The notes beneath the pieces are model-generated. The model worked only from the letters and a program-made list of their open reading frames with translations, was not told where the DNA came from and made no database searches. Below are positions 38,214 through 47,769 of a DNA stretch of 64,000 nt, piece after piece. The first letter of the stretch is position 1; each line of letters opens with the position of its first letter. The position numbers were made by a program, and so were the translations under genes. Source of the stretch: Aliivibrio sifiae (GTDB lineage Bacteria; Pseudomonadota; Gammaproteobacteria; Enterobacterales; Vibrionaceae); contig NZ_MSCO01000001.1 of the NCBI RefSeq assembly GCF_002954705.1, forward strand, positions 1,806,958 through 1,870,957. Direction: 5' to 3'.

Positions 38214-39053
38214 TTAAATCACGCCTAGCTCGTGTAAACGTTCCATTAAATAGCTATTTGCAGTATGACGCTCAGACAACACTACTTCAGGTTTTGGGTG
38301 CAAAAACAGCGGTAATGAGATACGAGATTTCGTTTTATCTGCACCTTCTGGGTTAATTACACGATGCGTTGTTGATGGGTAATAGCCACCTGACGCTTCT
38401 TGTAACATATCACCAATATTAATGATTAAATTACCGAAATCACAAGGGACATCTAACCAATCACCTTCTTTGCTCTTAACTTGTAGGCCTGGTTCATTCG
38501 CCGCAGGAAGAACGGTTAATAAATTAATGTCTTCATGCGCACCAGCACGAATAGCACCAAGTTCTTCATCGCCCTCTAATGGTGGGTAATGCAATATACG
38601 CAGCAATGTTTTATCACTGTTTTCAACCATGCTAGACAATGATTGAGAGTACAACGCAGAAACGTCTTCTGGTGAATATTTCTCGACCCACGACAATAAC
38701 TCAGCAGCAAGAATATTCGCATTATCATAATACTCTTGAATTTGCGCTTTTAACTGAGCAGGACATTGTCCTGTTGGGTAATAGTGGTAGTACTCTTTAA
38801 TGTCTTTTTTAGTGTGGCCTTTCGCTACTTCTGATACAGAAGCTGGGAAAAAACCATCTTGAGTTTCAACATTAAACTGGAAGTTCTCTTTTTCTTCGCT
38901 GTTAAAGAATTCATACCAATTGTCATAGATGCTTTGCACAAGCTCTTGTTGAATTGGGTGATTTTTTAATACGCCAAACCCTGTCTCACGCAGTGATTTA
39001 ACAAACAACTCGGCTGCATTCTCAGCAGTGTAATCAATTGCTTCTAATTTCAT
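38214..39053 (-). CDS. 2-oxoglutarate/Fe(II)-dependent oxygenase (isopenicillin N synthase-like)
   Basis: The 279-residue protein has the two-part layout of the isopenicillin N synthase-like oxygenases: an N-terminal DIOX_N region (LRETGFGVLKNHPI) and a C-terminal jelly-roll core with the iron ligands His-x-Asp in GAHEDINLLTVLP, a distal His in TTHRVINPE, and the Arg-x-Ser cosubstrate motif SRISLPLF. The substrate is not known. It is monocistronic with its own terminator. The ribosome-binding site is weak. Confidence 0.88.
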   Translation of the reverse strand: MKLEAIDYTAENAAELFVKSLRETGFGVLKNHPIQQELVQSIYDNWYEFFNSEEKENFQFNVETQDGFFPASVSEVAKGHTKKDIKEYYHYYPTGQCPAQLKAQIQEYYDNANILAAELLSWVEKYSPEDVSALYSQSLSSMVENSDKTLLRILHYPPLEGDEELGAIRAGAHEDINLLTVLPAANEPGLQVKSKEGDWLDVPCDFGNLIINIGDMLQEASGGYYPSTTHRVINPEGADKTKSRISLPLFLHPKPEVVLSERHTANSYLMERLHELGVI

Positions 39054-39214
39054 AATTATTATCTTATTGTTGGCTGACTGGGTTCTATAATGTGTTTCTT
39101 ATAATGAGCAGGTAAATTGTATTAAGATGGACACAGAGCCTCAAGCGCTAATGTCTAAAAACAGACAACAATTCGTTTACAAATAGAAACACAACTATTC
39201 TGAGCAACAACAAT

Positions 39215-39244
39215 AAAAAGAAAAAGAAAAAGAAAAAGAAAAAG
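39215..39244 (+). repeat. Hexanucleotide repeat (AAAAAG)5
   Basis: Five perfect tandem copies of AAAAAG, followed by AAG. It lies in a non-coding gap, upstream of a plus-strand terminator-like hairpin and far from the flanking gene starts, so any effect of slippage is unclear. Confidence 0.9.
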
Positions 39245-39265
39245 AAGAATATTTATGGCGGGAGG

Positions 39266-39303
39266 TTACCCAACTATCGATTGACAATAGCGGGTAATTT
39301 TTT
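39266..39303 (+). terminator. Orphan plus-strand terminator-like hairpin
   Basis: TTACCC/GGGTAA with an inner CTAT/ATAG extension is followed by six T on the plus strand. Neither neighbouring gene is on that strand, so it implies an unannotated transcript starting between 39054 and 39200, where TTATTG-N16-TATAAT is visible near 39070-39097. Confidence 0.55.
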
Positions 39304-39322
39304 AAATTTTAACGGTACTGAA

Positions 39323-39622
39323 TTACCTTGATAGAGGCTCTAAAATTCCATTTCGAACTAAACCACGACGAACGTTTTTACACAGTTTGGCAAAGCTTTC
39401 GATCTCTGAGAAATTCGGCGTTTCTCCACGTTCGACATAAGACTCCCAATACAGCAGTTCACCTTCTACCAACTCAATCAACTTACGTGGGCAACCCACA
39501 CACGTATCACCGCATATTTGAGCTTCAGGCGCATCAAATGGAAAATCCGCTTTCACCAATTCAATGATGTTAAGCATCGCAGTTTTACGATCAGGTTTTT
39601 GTGTTTTTGGTTTGTTGATCAT
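39323..39622 (-). CDS. Small cysteine-motif protein downstream of ycgN
   Basis: A 99-residue protein I cannot name. Its one clear feature is the cluster CGDTCVGCPRKL (C-x3-C-x2-C), which suggests metal binding; the rest is helical and charged. Its ATG overlaps the upstream ycgN stop (TAATG), so the two are translationally coupled and probably work together. No signal peptide. Confidence 0.7.
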   Translation of the reverse strand: MINKPKTQKPDRKTAMLNIIELVKADFPFDAPEAQICGDTCVGCPRKLIELVEGELLYWESYVERGETPNFSEIESFAKLCKNVRRGLVRNGILEPLSR

Positions 39623-40062
39623 TAGTTTCTATGAGGGTGATTTGTAATATGGTCTTCCCAATTCTTCACGTCAATCGCATAAACAACCTTGTTTCTTACG
39701 CTTTCGCCAGCGGCGTGCATTGCTGATTTAGACCCTGTGATCAGTGGGTGCCATTCAGGAATGTCTTTGTCTTCAGCCAACAGACGGTAGGCACAAGTCA
39801 CTGGTAGCCAGTTAAATTCTGCGATGTTTTCACGGCTTAGTTTTAAGCAGTTTTCACCAGAGGTAAAACGTTTAGCGTAATCTTTACATGAACATGTTTT
39901 GCTGTTCAGCCAGCTACACGCAACGTTGGTGTAGTAAACTTCATCGGTATCTTCATCCATTAACTTGTGTAGACAGCACTTGCCACAGCCGTCACAAAGA
40001 GATTCCCACTCTTGTTCTGTCATTTCTTCTAATTTTTTTTGTTGCCAAAATTGCTCAATCAT
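39622..40062 (-). CDS. ycgN: YcgN/UPF0260 cysteine-cluster protein
   Basis: The chosen ATG at 40062 gives 146 residues beginning [20 protein letters not shown], directly before the family core [21 protein letters not shown], matching the usual YcgN length. A longer frame back to 40194 lacks family support and has AAAGG touching the ATG. The CxxC-x-x-CC cluster and four more cysteines (VACSW, KTCSC) suggest iron or zinc binding. Function unknown. It is divergent from another cysteine-cluster gene at 40225. Confidence 0.88.
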   Translation of the reverse strand: MIEQFWQQKKLEEMTEQEWESLCDGCGKCCLHKLMDEDTDEVYYTNVACSWLNSKTCSCKDYAKRFTSGENCLKLSRENIAEFNWLPVTCAYRLLAEDKDIPEWHPLITGSKSAMHAAGESVRNKVVYAIDVKNWEDHITNHPHRN

Positions 40063-40224
40063 TGCTTTACACTCGTTATGGGAAGAGGCGGTTTTATACC
40101 CATCTTGAGCTAAAAGTGCAAGTGGTTTACTTATCACCGAATAAGAATCCGGAGTTCTTTTGACCTGAAAGGGGAAGAGTGCTATTTTGCGCATCCTTTA
40201 ATTGATATGCAATGAGATAGTGTT

Positions 40225-40476
40225 ATGGAATGTAGATTATATTGCGGTGCTTGCTGTATAGCGCCAAGTATTACGTCATTTATTCCTGGAATGCCTGATG
40301 GAAAGCCAGCTGGTGTTCGCTGTGTACAATTAAACGATGAGAACTTATGCAAGTTATTTGGCAAGGCTGAACGCCCAAAGGTATGTCATCAATTTAAAGC
40401 TTGCCCTGATGTATGTGGGTCAACACCTGAACAAGCTATTCAAACCATCACTGAACTCGAGTCAATGACGCTCTAA
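40225..40476 (+). CDS. YkgJ-family cysteine-cluster protein
   Basis: An 83-residue protein with eight cysteines, including MECRLYCGACCIAPS at the start (C-x3-C-x2-CC) and ACPDVCG near the end, typical of the YkgJ family thought to bind a metal. Function unknown. It is divergent from ycgN and convergent with the TIGR02647-like gene, sharing a palindrome that supplies both stop codons. Confidence 0.82.
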   Translation: MECRLYCGACCIAPSITSFIPGMPDGKPAGVRCVQLNDENLCKLFGKAERPKVCHQFKACPDVCGSTPEQAIQTITELESMTL

Positions 40477-40495
40477 CTTCTATGTATAGAAGTTA
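40474..40495. other. Palindrome supplying both convergent stop codons
   Basis: TAACTTCTAT-GT-ATAGAAGTTA: the left TAA ends the plus-strand YkgJ-like gene and the right TTA ends the minus-strand gene. It can form a hairpin in either transcript, but no T run follows. Confidence 0.8.
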
Positions 40496-40723
40496 CGATA
40501 AAACGCGAACTACGTTTTGTACTTGCTCTGAAATTTCAGTACCGTGACTTGTTAAGTAGCCACCGTCCTCTTGTGTTACCAAACCTTTCTCGAAAAGACG
40601 CTTCATTGCTTTGATTGCTTCGGGTGCTGCGTCTGAATGAACTTTTAAACCCGCTTGAGTGCTTTCTAGTGGGAATTGCTTGAGAAGGTTCATTTCTTCA
40701 ACGATGTCTTTATTAAATGGCAT
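40493..40723 (-). CDS. TIGR02647-like small protein
   Basis: A 76-residue protein beginning MPFNKDIVEEMNLLKQFPLE with a following helix pair (APEAIKAMKRLFEKGLVTQE) and a short beta hairpin, arranged like a small winged-helix domain. I recognise it with moderate confidence as the TIGR02647 family of gammaproteobacteria, sometimes described as DNA-binding; that role is not shown. A single gene. Confidence 0.7.
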   Translation of the reverse strand: MPFNKDIVEEMNLLKQFPLESTQAGLKVHSDAAPEAIKAMKRLFEKGLVTQEDGGYLTSHGTEISEQVQNVVRVLS

Positions 40724-40802
40724 AATATATCTCTCTTATTTATTAACTGAATTCAGCATAGACTGTCTTTAAAAGATTAAAACAGAGCTAGATCACACCT
40801 AT

Positions 40803-40846
40803 AAAAAATCCCCATAGGATTACTCGCTATGAGGATATTTTTTAAT
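40803..40846. terminator. Terminator after the Tim44-like gene
   Basis: ATCCCCATAG and CTATGAGGAT form an interrupted stem with T runs on both sides, so it works in both directions. The natural user is the minus-strand Tim44-like gene that ends at 40870. Confidence 0.7.
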
Positions 40847-40869
40847 CAAATTATTAAGCATTTAAACAA

Positions 40870-41763
40870 TTAAGCTTGAATACCAATAATCAACCAAGGT
40901 GCATTAGGTTGTGTAAGATCACGCTCTAAGTGCCAGATATCAGTAATGGCTTCTTCAACGCCTTCTACTGAATCACGGTAACGACCAGAGAACTGCAAAC
41001 TTAGCTGTGCACTGTTTGCATCATGATCAGCACGCACCACCTCAGCATCAACAAACATTACATCTGTGTGCTGCGCACCTTCAAGATTTGCACGCTCTTG
41101 AACCAAGTCATTATACAGACTGATTGATACGTACTCTTGAATCGTCTCAAGTTGGTTATGGTTCCATGCACCTTGCAAAATACGATAATGCTCACGAGAA
41201 CCGTTGATGAAACCTTGCAGATCAAAACCTGGTGGGTAGTTGTGCGGTACTTCATCAGCAGCTGGAGCACCAAAACCACCTGTAGGCTGTGATTGTGCTT
41301 GTTCACCTTGGAAATACTGTTGGTTATCACGGAAGCTTGGTGGCTCATTATGAGAGGCTTGTGGGCCAGCATATGCGGTCCCTTGCCTCTGATTGATGCT
41401 GCCTGCTTTCGATGCCATAAACATACGGAAAAGCTTAAACAGAACAAATGCAACACCCGCCATAATGATGATATCCATAAACTGGATACCTTCAAAACCG
41501 CCACCTGCAAAGATTGATGCTAGAAGCCCCCCCATAAGAAGACCACCAAGTAATCCGCCCATTAAGCCTTTTTTGCTTGATGCGCCCTTAGCCGTATCTT
41601 GCTTACCAATCGTATTCGTATTTTGTTGCTTCTGTTTTGGCGCTGGCGCTGTTTTAAAGCTCTTGCCAAATGATTTACCACCACCAAATTTCTTTGCTTC
41701 TGCATGAGGCGCAGAAAGAACAAAAACAAACATTAGGGCAGCAATAGATAGAAGACGTTTCAT
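40870..41763 (-). CDS. Tim44-like domain protein
   Basis: The 297-residue protein has a signal peptide (MKRLLSIAALMFVFVLSAPHA), a basic low-complexity stretch (KKFGGGKSFGKSF), a glycine-rich hydrophobic repeat (GLMGGLLGGLLMGGLL) and a further membrane segment near 97-115, then a C-terminal Tim44-like domain (about 180-295, INGSREHYRILQGAWN onward). Tim44-like domains bind lipids or unfolded proteins at membranes. The location is probably the periplasmic face of the inner membrane; the role is unknown. Its own terminator follows. Confidence 0.82.
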   Translation of the reverse strand: MKRLLSIAALMFVFVLSAPHAEAKKFGGGKSFGKSFKTAPAPKQKQQNTNTIGKQDTAKGASSKKGLMGGLLGGLLMGGLLASIFAGGGFEGIQFMDIIIMAGVAFVLFKLFRMFMASKAGSINQRQGTAYAGPQASHNEPPSFRDNQQYFQGEQAQSQPTGGFGAPAADEVPHNYPPGFDLQGFINGSREHYRILQGAWNHNQLETIQEYVSISLYNDLVQERANLEGAQHTDVMFVDAEVVRADHDANSAQLSLQFSGRYRDSVEGVEEAITDIWHLERDLTQPNAPWLIIGIQA

Positions 41764-41986
41764 TGTCTATTCCTTTACTATATTAAAATAATTTGACCTG
41801 ATAATAGCCTGCCTCGCTTCATATTGGGAGCATTAAAATACATGAGTATGTTTCAGAGTGTTAAAAACCTTCTATTTTATTCTCAACATTGTGCTTTGTG
41901 CCCTAATTGATAAAACTCTTACTTGAAGAATCGACAGATACATTTAAAATTAAGAACATTGTTCATAATTATCTAATTAGGTTTAT

Positions 41987-42586
41987 ATGGCTCGCAGAAA
42001 CGACCATACCCATCACGAAATACGCCACATGGCCTTGGAGAATGTAAAGGTATTTCTTGGTGAGCATAGTCATCACGAACTTAGCTTAAGAAAACTGGCA
42101 AAAAGCATTGGCTACGTACCGAGTACGTTAGTTAATATTTTTGGTAGTTATAACTTATTGCTGCTGCGCGCGATTGCTCAAACCTTAGATGAGATTATGT
42201 TGCAAGTAAATCAAGGGCTCGAAAACAGCGCTACACCTGCAGAAGCATTAAAAGCCATTGCCTACTGCTATTATGATTTTGCTCAGCAACACCCTAATCG
42301 TTGGCGTTTAGTATTTCAACATAATATGAATGGCGAGGCCTTACCTGATTGGCAAGAGAGCCGTATTAGCCAAATGATGGGCGTACTTGAAGAGATAATT
42401 AAAACCATTAATCCAATTAAAGAACAAAATGAGATAGAACAAAGTAGTCGCGTTATTTGGGCCAGTGTTCACGGAATTACGTTATTAAGCTTAGATGATT
42501 TACTGTTTTCATCAACACCTATTGATGGTCATCTGCTCATTGATAATCTACTATTGAATTATATTAATCAGTGGAAGCAACACTAG
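41987..42586 (+). CDS. TetR-family transcriptional regulator
   Basis: A 199-residue regulator with an N-terminal helix-turn-helix (LSLRKLAKSIGYVPSTLVNI, about residues 34-53) and a C-terminal ligand domain of the WHG type. It stands 23 bases before the MFS-acyltransferase gene on the same strand, so it is probably cotranscribed with that gene and may control it in response to a lipid-like ligand; that is inference from context. Confidence 0.88.
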   Translation: MARRNDHTHHEIRHMALENVKVFLGEHSHHELSLRKLAKSIGYVPSTLVNIFGSYNLLLLRAIAQTLDEIMLQVNQGLENSATPAEALKAIAYCYYDFAQQHPNRWRLVFQHNMNGEALPDWQESRISQMMGVLEEIIKTINPIKEQNEIEQSSRVIWASVHGITLLSLDDLLFSSTPIDGHLLIDNLLLNYINQWKQH

Positions 42587-42609
42587 ATTTATAATTAAAG
42601 GGATTTTTC

Positions 42610-44478
42610 ATGGCGAAGCAAGCCAAACTCTTAACTCAACGTCGTTTTTTACCTTACTTCTTAACTCAATCTTTAGGTGCATTTAACGACAATATTTATA
42701 AGAATACCCTACTATTATTTGTCGCTTTTGCCAGTGTTGATAGTTTACCCATCTCTTCCAATTTATTTATTAACCTTGCTGCTGGTTTATTTATTCTCCC
42801 TTTCTTTCTTTTTTCTGCACCCGCAGGGATCCTTGCAGATAAATATGAAAAATCAGCGTTCATTAGGAAAGTAAAGCTAGCTGAAATTATCATTATGCTG
42901 TTTGGTGCTCTTGCTTTTATTCTTCAAAATTACACTTTACTGCTAATTCTTTTGTTTTTAATGGGAACGCAATCTGCCTTTTTTGGTCCGGTTAAATACG
43001 CCCTTCTTCCTCAACAACTAAAAGACGAAGAACTCGTTTCTGGTAATGCCTTGGTTGAAACAGGTACTTTTCTCGCTATTTTATTCGGGACTATTGCTGC
43101 AGGTTTTATCACATCACAAGAACATTCAGAATACATCGCAGCAGGTGCCGTCGTTCTATTTGCTATATTAGGGTATCTCGCTAGTCGTTCAATTCCTTAT
43201 GCAGAAGCGCTTGCACCAGATTTACGTTTTAAATGGCAACCTATTAAACAAACAAAACAAACTTTCCGCATTGCCAAACAAGACCGTACTGTATTTCTTT
43301 CTATTATGGGGATCAGTTGGTTTTGGTTTCTTGGGGCAAGCTATTTAACACAATTCCCAAACTTTACACATTTACATCTCAATGATAATGCGATTACGGT
43401 AACCGTTTTATTAGCTTTATTTTCTATTGGAATTGCAATGGGATCACTTGGCTGTGATCTGTTATCCAAACACAGAGTCGAACTTGGTATTATTCCTTTA
43501 GGCTGCCTAGGCATTACCATCTTCGGTCTAAACCTTTCTTTATATACACCAGCATCACCGGTTGATATTACAGGCTTCATCACGATTTTGCGCCACCCTG
43601 ATTTATGGCCTGTTTTTATTAATTTATTCTTTTTAGGGATCTCCGGTGGTTTATTTATTGTTCCCTTATACACATTGATTCAAAAACGTCCTGAAGCTAA
43701 ACATCGTGCACAAATCATTGCCGCTAATAATATTTATAATGCATTGTTTATGGTTACTAGCGCCATTCTAGGGATTGTATGCTTGTCTGTTTTAGAGCTC
43801 TCTATTCCTCAGTTTTTCATCTTGCTAGCCGCATTAAATGGCGTTGTCACACTCTTTTTATTCTGTAAAGTACCTGTCTTTGTCATTCGTTTTTTATTAT
43901 GGGCACTCACGCATACGTTATATCGAGTTAAACACCAAGGTTTACAGAACTTACCAAAAGAAGGCGGCGCTTTATTAGTCTGTAACCATATTACTTATAT
44001 GGACGCTTTTATTCTGAGTGGCGCGTGCCCACGCCCTATTCGATTTGTAATGGAAGAAGAGTATGCAGAATTACCTTTGGTTAAATACTTCTTTCGCCTA
44101 ACCAAGGTAATTCCTATTAATGCGTCAAAAAGTGGCTCTATTCGTCGTGCATTTTTCGATGTCGAACAGGCGTTATCTAACGGTGAAATCGTGTTAATTT
44201 TTCCAGAAGGGGTATTAACTCACAATGGTGAAGTTGGTGCATTTTTACGAGGGATAGACATTATTTTGAAACGTTCGCCAGTGCCAGTAATACCAATGGC
44301 ATTATGTGGTTTATGGGGGAGCTTCTTTAGCCGTCACGGTGGGAAAGCGATATTAAAACGACCAAGTCGCTGTTGGTCAAAAATAGAAGTGGTAGCCGGA
44401 GAGCCCGTACCACCACATCTAGCTACATCAAGCGTAATGCGTGAAAAAGTAATTCAATTACGCGGTGATTGCCAATGA
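42610..44478 (+). CDS. MFS transporter-acyltransferase fusion (LplT-Aas-like)
   Basis: The 622-residue protein joins an N-terminal major facilitator transporter of about 410 residues (start RRFLPYFLTQSLGAFNDNIY, as in the lysophospholipid flippase LplT) to a C-terminal PlsC-type acyltransferase with CNHITYMDAF (HX4D catalytic box) and IFPEGVLT. In E. coli LplT and Aas are separate proteins that import and reacylate lysophospholipids; here transport and acylation are in one chain, and the acyl-ACP synthetase domain of Aas is absent. A role in membrane phospholipid repair is inferred. Its 3' end overlaps that of menE by 21 bases, convergent. Confidence 0.88.
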   Translation: MAKQAKLLTQRRFLPYFLTQSLGAFNDNIYKNTLLLFVAFASVDSLPISSNLFINLAAGLFILPFFLFSAPAGILADKYEKSAFIRKVKLAEIIIMLFGALAFILQNYTLLLILLFLMGTQSAFFGPVKYALLPQQLKDEELVSGNALVETGTFLAILFGTIAAGFITSQEHSEYIAAGAVVLFAILGYLASRSIPYAEALAPDLRFKWQPIKQTKQTFRIAKQDRTVFLSIMGISWFWFLGASYLTQFPNFTHLHLNDNAITVTVLLALFSIGIAMGSLGCDLLSKHRVELGIIPLGCLGITIFGLNLSLYTPASPVDITGFITILRHPDLWPVFINLFFLGISGGLFIVPLYTLIQKRPEAKHRAQIIAANNIYNALFMVTSAILGIVCLSVLELSIPQFFILLAALNGVVTLFLFCKVPVFVIRFLLWALTHTLYRVKHQGLQNLPKEGGALLVCNHITYMDAFILSGACPRPIRFVMEEEYAELPLVKYFFRLTKVIPINASKSGSIRRAFFDVEQALSNGEIVLIFPEGVLTHNGEVGAFLRGIDIILKRSPVPVIPMALCGLWGSFFSRHGGKAILKRPSRCWSKIEVVAGEPVPPHLATSSVMREKVIQLRGDCQ

Positions 44479-45858
44479 GTTAACCCACTCTTTTACTTGT
44501 GGACGGGAAATTTTCAAACCTGTTCCAAGTAAATGTTCTGGCATAGTTTCATAGCGAATTGGACACTCAAACTGAGTTAACTTCTCTTTTAAGAAAGAAT
44601 GCAGTTCGTCATGGCTAATCGATTCTGTCGTTTTAATAACAGCAACAGGGCGTTGACCAAATTCGTAATCTGACACATCAACAACGATCACTTGTTCAAT
44701 AGCATCATGTGCTAACAACGCTAATTCAATTTTTTCAGGGTGAATATTTTCACCACCAGAAATAAACATATTGTCAGCTCTGCCCTGAATATGAAGTTCT
44801 GCCCCTTCAACATGACCAAGATCATTACTTTGATACCAACCATCTTCATTGGTAATACTCATAACCCCAGCCGAACGGTAATAACCTAATGCTAAGGCCT
44901 CACCTCGAACCAATACTTCCCCTTTTTCGATACGTAATTCACGATAAGGAAGTACATGGCCAACGCCAGATAGACCATCTGCCAACTTGGCTGTCACTGT
45001 GGAAGACATCTCTGTCATACCGTAGCCCAACCAACACTCAATACCATTTTCTTTAGCTCTATCCGTTAGCTCGGTTGGAATAACAGAGCCACCAAGTAAA
45101 ACACGCTTTAAAGCCAGACGAGATGCGTCACTACTAGCAAGAATACGCTGCAATTGTGTTGGAACTAATGAGGCATGAGTGACCCCAGACAAGTCATTCA
45201 ATAATCCATCTTCGGAAGGCATCACTAATGTCGCACCACAAAGTAACCAACGCCACACAATCGCTAAGCCTGATATATGAAATAACGGCAATGACAACAA
45301 CCACGAATCAGAAGTATCAAACGGCATCCAACTTAATAATCCAGACGCTGAATGTAGGTGATTGCTTGCACTATGAGCAACCGCTTTTGGTAAACCAATA
45401 GAACCTGATGTAAAGGTCAATGTGGCTAAACGAGCTGGTTGCCATGTCGTTGCAATAACACCATAGTCCGCATTAATTAATTGCAGATGATGCCACGTGC
45501 CTGAAATAGTTTCTTGATCCTCGCCAAACCAAATATGTTTCGCTGAAATACTCGTTACAAGTTGATGCAATTGTTTTGTTGGCGTTTTGGGGTTGATCGC
45601 TGAAAAATGAGCTCCAATACGAATCGACGCAAGCTGCAGCCAAATCAGCTCAATGCTATTTTTAGCGACGCTAACAACGACATCATCACGTTTAACGCCT
45701 TGTTGTAATAAGCCATTAGCATAACGGTTAATCTGCGTTAGTACTTCAGACCATGTCCATACGTTAGCTCCATCACGAAGCGCGATTTCTAGTTCACGCT
45801 CTTCACCCCATTTAATCCAAGGCCATGTTGTGAAGAGTGGTGAGATCAGTTTTCCCAT
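44458..45858 (-). CDS. menE: o-Succinylbenzoate--CoA ligase
   Basis: MenE activates o-succinylbenzoate with CoA in menaquinone synthesis. The 466-residue protein is an acyl-CoA synthetase (ANL) family member with the P-loop-like motif [17 protein letters not shown] near residue 150 and later motifs [11 protein letters not shown] and [14 protein letters not shown]. It overlaps the end of menC by 13 bases, so translation is coupled. Last gene of the men operon. Convergent overlap with the MFS-acyltransferase gene. Confidence 0.94.
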   Translation of the reverse strand: MGKLISPLFTTWPWIKWGEERELEIALRDGANVWTWSEVLTQINRYANGLLQQGVKRDDVVVSVAKNSIELIWLQLASIRIGAHFSAINPKTPTKQLHQLVTSISAKHIWFGEDQETISGTWHHLQLINADYGVIATTWQPARLATLTFTSGSIGLPKAVAHSASNHLHSASGLLSWMPFDTSDSWLLSLPLFHISGLAIVWRWLLCGATLVMPSEDGLLNDLSGVTHASLVPTQLQRILASSDASRLALKRVLLGGSVIPTELTDRAKENGIECWLGYGMTEMSSTVTAKLADGLSGVGHVLPYRELRIEKGEVLVRGEALALGYYRSAGVMSITNEDGWYQSNDLGHVEGAELHIQGRADNMFISGGENIHPEKIELALLAHDAIEQVIVVDVSDYEFGQRPVAVIKTTESISHDELHSFLKEKLTQFECPIRYETMPEHLLGTGLKISRPQVKEWVNSLAITA

Positions 45859-46820
45859 ACGACGTTAAGCTCTGATAAAGTAATCATTGGTAATGTACAA
45901 TTAGGCCATGCGGTATCTAATTGTGCCTTAAACAAATCAATCGTATCTAATCCTGGGATAGTGTCAGGCGTTTTCCAAGCTGCAAGTCGTGCAAGCTGCG
46001 TTAATGCTAAGCTTGATTCAATGCTCGAACTGATCACTGCTTGCATTCCCAACTGATGAGCTTGTTCAATAAGTTCGATACATTTAGCAATTGAGCCTAC
46101 CATTGTTGGTTTGATCACAATTGCTTTCACGCCGTCTTGGGCTGTTACTTCAAAACCATCATCGCGCACGGTTTCATCCCAAGCTATCGCAATACCTGTA
46201 GCTTCAGTAAACTCAAGGCTTTCTTGTGGTGTATGGCAAGGCTCTTCTAAGAACTCAATACGTGAGCGGAATTGTGGATTCACATAATTAGCAAACTGCT
46301 CTGCTTTTTTCGGTGCCCAACCACGGTTCGCATCAAGGCGTAAAGAAAGATCGGGGATCAGTTCTAAGAACATATTAATAACCATGCCATCACGAATAGC
46401 TTCATATAACCCGACTTTAATTTTTGCTATTTTTCGGCCACTCATCTCATTTAGTTTAACAACCAAATCATCAGGATCACCAGAACACAAAGGAGCAGCT
46501 TGATAGTTACCGTCTTGTGGTAAGCCGCCTTCAAGTTCTAACAGTGCCATGCTAAAGCCAAATGCAACTGATGGACAGTTCGCATCTAGATCTAACTCTT
46601 CACCATTTAGCCAAGCTTGAGTTACTGACTGTAGGTCTTCACGTGCTTGTTCTAAGGTTTCTTGATTAAATTCAGGCAGAGGAGCTATTTCCCCTTTACC
46701 AAAGCGTGCTCCATCACTTAGTTCAATAACCAATCCATCTCGTTGCTGAAGACGTTGTTCACGAAGGATAACTCCACTGTCCATAGGGAGTTGGTACTGA
46801 TATATCTTGGCTGTTTTCAT
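45846..46820 (-). CDS. menC: o-Succinylbenzoate synthase
   Basis: MenC dehydrates SHCHC to o-succinylbenzoate. The 324-residue enolase-superfamily protein has the catalytic Lys pair region AKIKVGLYE, metal ligands around [16 protein letters not shown] and AWDETV, and the second Lys in [14 protein letters not shown] stands 6 bases before its ATG, so it can be translated independently of menB. A terminator-like hairpin lies in the 77-base gap upstream. Confidence 0.94.
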   Translation of the reverse strand: MKTAKIYQYQLPMDSGVILREQRLQQRDGLVIELSDGARFGKGEIAPLPEFNQETLEQAREDLQSVTQAWLNGEELDLDANCPSVAFGFSMALLELEGGLPQDGNYQAAPLCSGDPDDLVVKLNEMSGRKIAKIKVGLYEAIRDGMVINMFLELIPDLSLRLDANRGWAPKKAEQFANYVNPQFRSRIEFLEEPCHTPQESLEFTEATGIAIAWDETVRDDGFEVTAQDGVKAIVIKPTMVGSIAKCIELIEQAHQLGMQAVISSSIESSLALTQLARLAAWKTPDTIPGLDTIDLFKAQLDTAWPNCTLPMITLSELNVVWEN

Positions 46821-46842
46821 CTGTTACTCCAACCAATAAAAG

Positions 46843-46868
46843 AAAAAAGAGACTCAACCGAGCCTCTT
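46843..46868 (-). terminator. Intra-operon terminator between menB and menC
   Basis: On the minus strand AGAGGCTC and GAGTCTCT pair (one G-T) around GGTT, followed by TTTTTTCTTTT. It may attenuate menC-menE relative to the upstream men genes. Confidence 0.7.
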
Positions 46869-46897
46869 AAACTTATGAAGATAAGTGATCGTATCGC

Positions 46898-47764
46898 TTA
46901 TGGATTACGAGGAAATTTGTCGAAATCAGGACGGCGCTTTTCATTAAATGCGTTACGGCCTTCTTGACCTTCTTCAGTCATGTAGAACATCATTGTCGCG
47001 TTACCCGCCAACTCTTGAAGACCCGCTTGACCATCACAATCTGCATTTAATGCTGCTTTTAGACAACGTAGTGCCATTGGGCTATGTTGCAGTGTTTCAC
47101 GGCACCAACGAACCGTTTCTTTCTCTAAATCAGCAACAGGAACAACCGTGTTTACTAGGCCCATGTCCAATGCTTCTTGAGCATCATAAAAACGACAAAG
47201 GAACCAGATCTCACGCGCTTTCTTTTGACCAACGATACGAGCCATGTAAGAAGCGCCCCAACCACCATCAAAAGATCCTACTTTAGGGCCTGTTTGACCA
47301 AATTGTGCATTCTCTGCTGCAATAGTTAAGTCACACATCATATGTAAAACGTGACCACCACCAACAGCATAGCCAGCAACAGCAGCAATAACTGGTTTTG
47401 GACAAGTACGAATTTGACGCTGGAAATCCAATACGTTTAAGTGGTGTGTACCACTGTCATCGCGGTAACCACCGTAATCGCCACGGATCTTCTGATCTCC
47501 ACCTGAACAGAACGCGTCTTCACCTAAACCGGTAAGAATAATAACGCCAACTTTCTCGTCATAACGAGCATCAGCTAATGCATCAATCATCTCTTTAACC
47601 GTACCAGGACGGAAGGCGTTACGTACTTGTGGACGTGCGATAGTGATTTTCGCAATGCCGTCAGCCGATTTATGATATTGAATGTCTTCGTATTGAGCGG
47701 TGCAGTCTGTCCAATCTACTGGAGCGTAAAGTTCTTGTTCTGAAATGCCAACAGTTCTTGCCAT
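46898..47764 (-). CDS. menB: 1,4-Dihydroxy-2-naphthoyl-CoA synthase
   Basis: MenB closes the second ring in menaquinone synthesis. The crotonase-fold protein has [20 protein letters not shown] and [18 protein letters not shown] (oxyanion hole regions), and [20 protein letters not shown] choose the ATG at 47764 (288 residues, MARTVGISE), preceded by GGAAA at 8 bases. The ATG at 47779 would overlap menH and lacks a ribosome-binding site. Intact and highly conserved. Confidence 0.95.
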   Translation of the reverse strand: MARTVGISEQELYAPVDWTDCTAQYEDIQYHKSADGIAKITIARPQVRNAFRPGTVKEMIDALADARYDEKVGVIILTGLGEDAFCSGGDQKIRGDYGGYRDDSGTHHLNVLDFQRQIRTCPKPVIAAVAGYAVGGGHVLHMMCDLTIAAENAQFGQTGPKVGSFDGGWGASYMARIVGQKKAREIWFLCRFYDAQEALDMGLVNTVVPVADLEKETVRWCRETLQHSPMALRCLKAALNADCDGQAGLQELAGNATMMFYMTEEGQEGRNAFNEKRRPDFDKFPRNP

Positions 47765-47769
47765 GGGTT

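Noticed and set aside
39215-39244. Tandem AAAAAG repeat as a possible CRISPR array.
   Set aside because: The repeats are contiguous hexamers without spacers, and no cas gene is present; it is a simple-sequence tract.
40062-40194. N-terminal extension of YcgN to the ATG at 40194.
   Set aside because: The added 44 residues do not fit the family, and AAAGG directly touches that ATG.
41058-41707. Long frames of 104 to 150 codons on both strands inside the Tim44-like gene.
   Set aside because: They are shadow frames of a real gene that has a clear signal peptide and domain order.
46948-47286. A 112-codon plus-strand frame.
   Set aside because: It lies entirely opposite menB, which is intact and strongly conserved.
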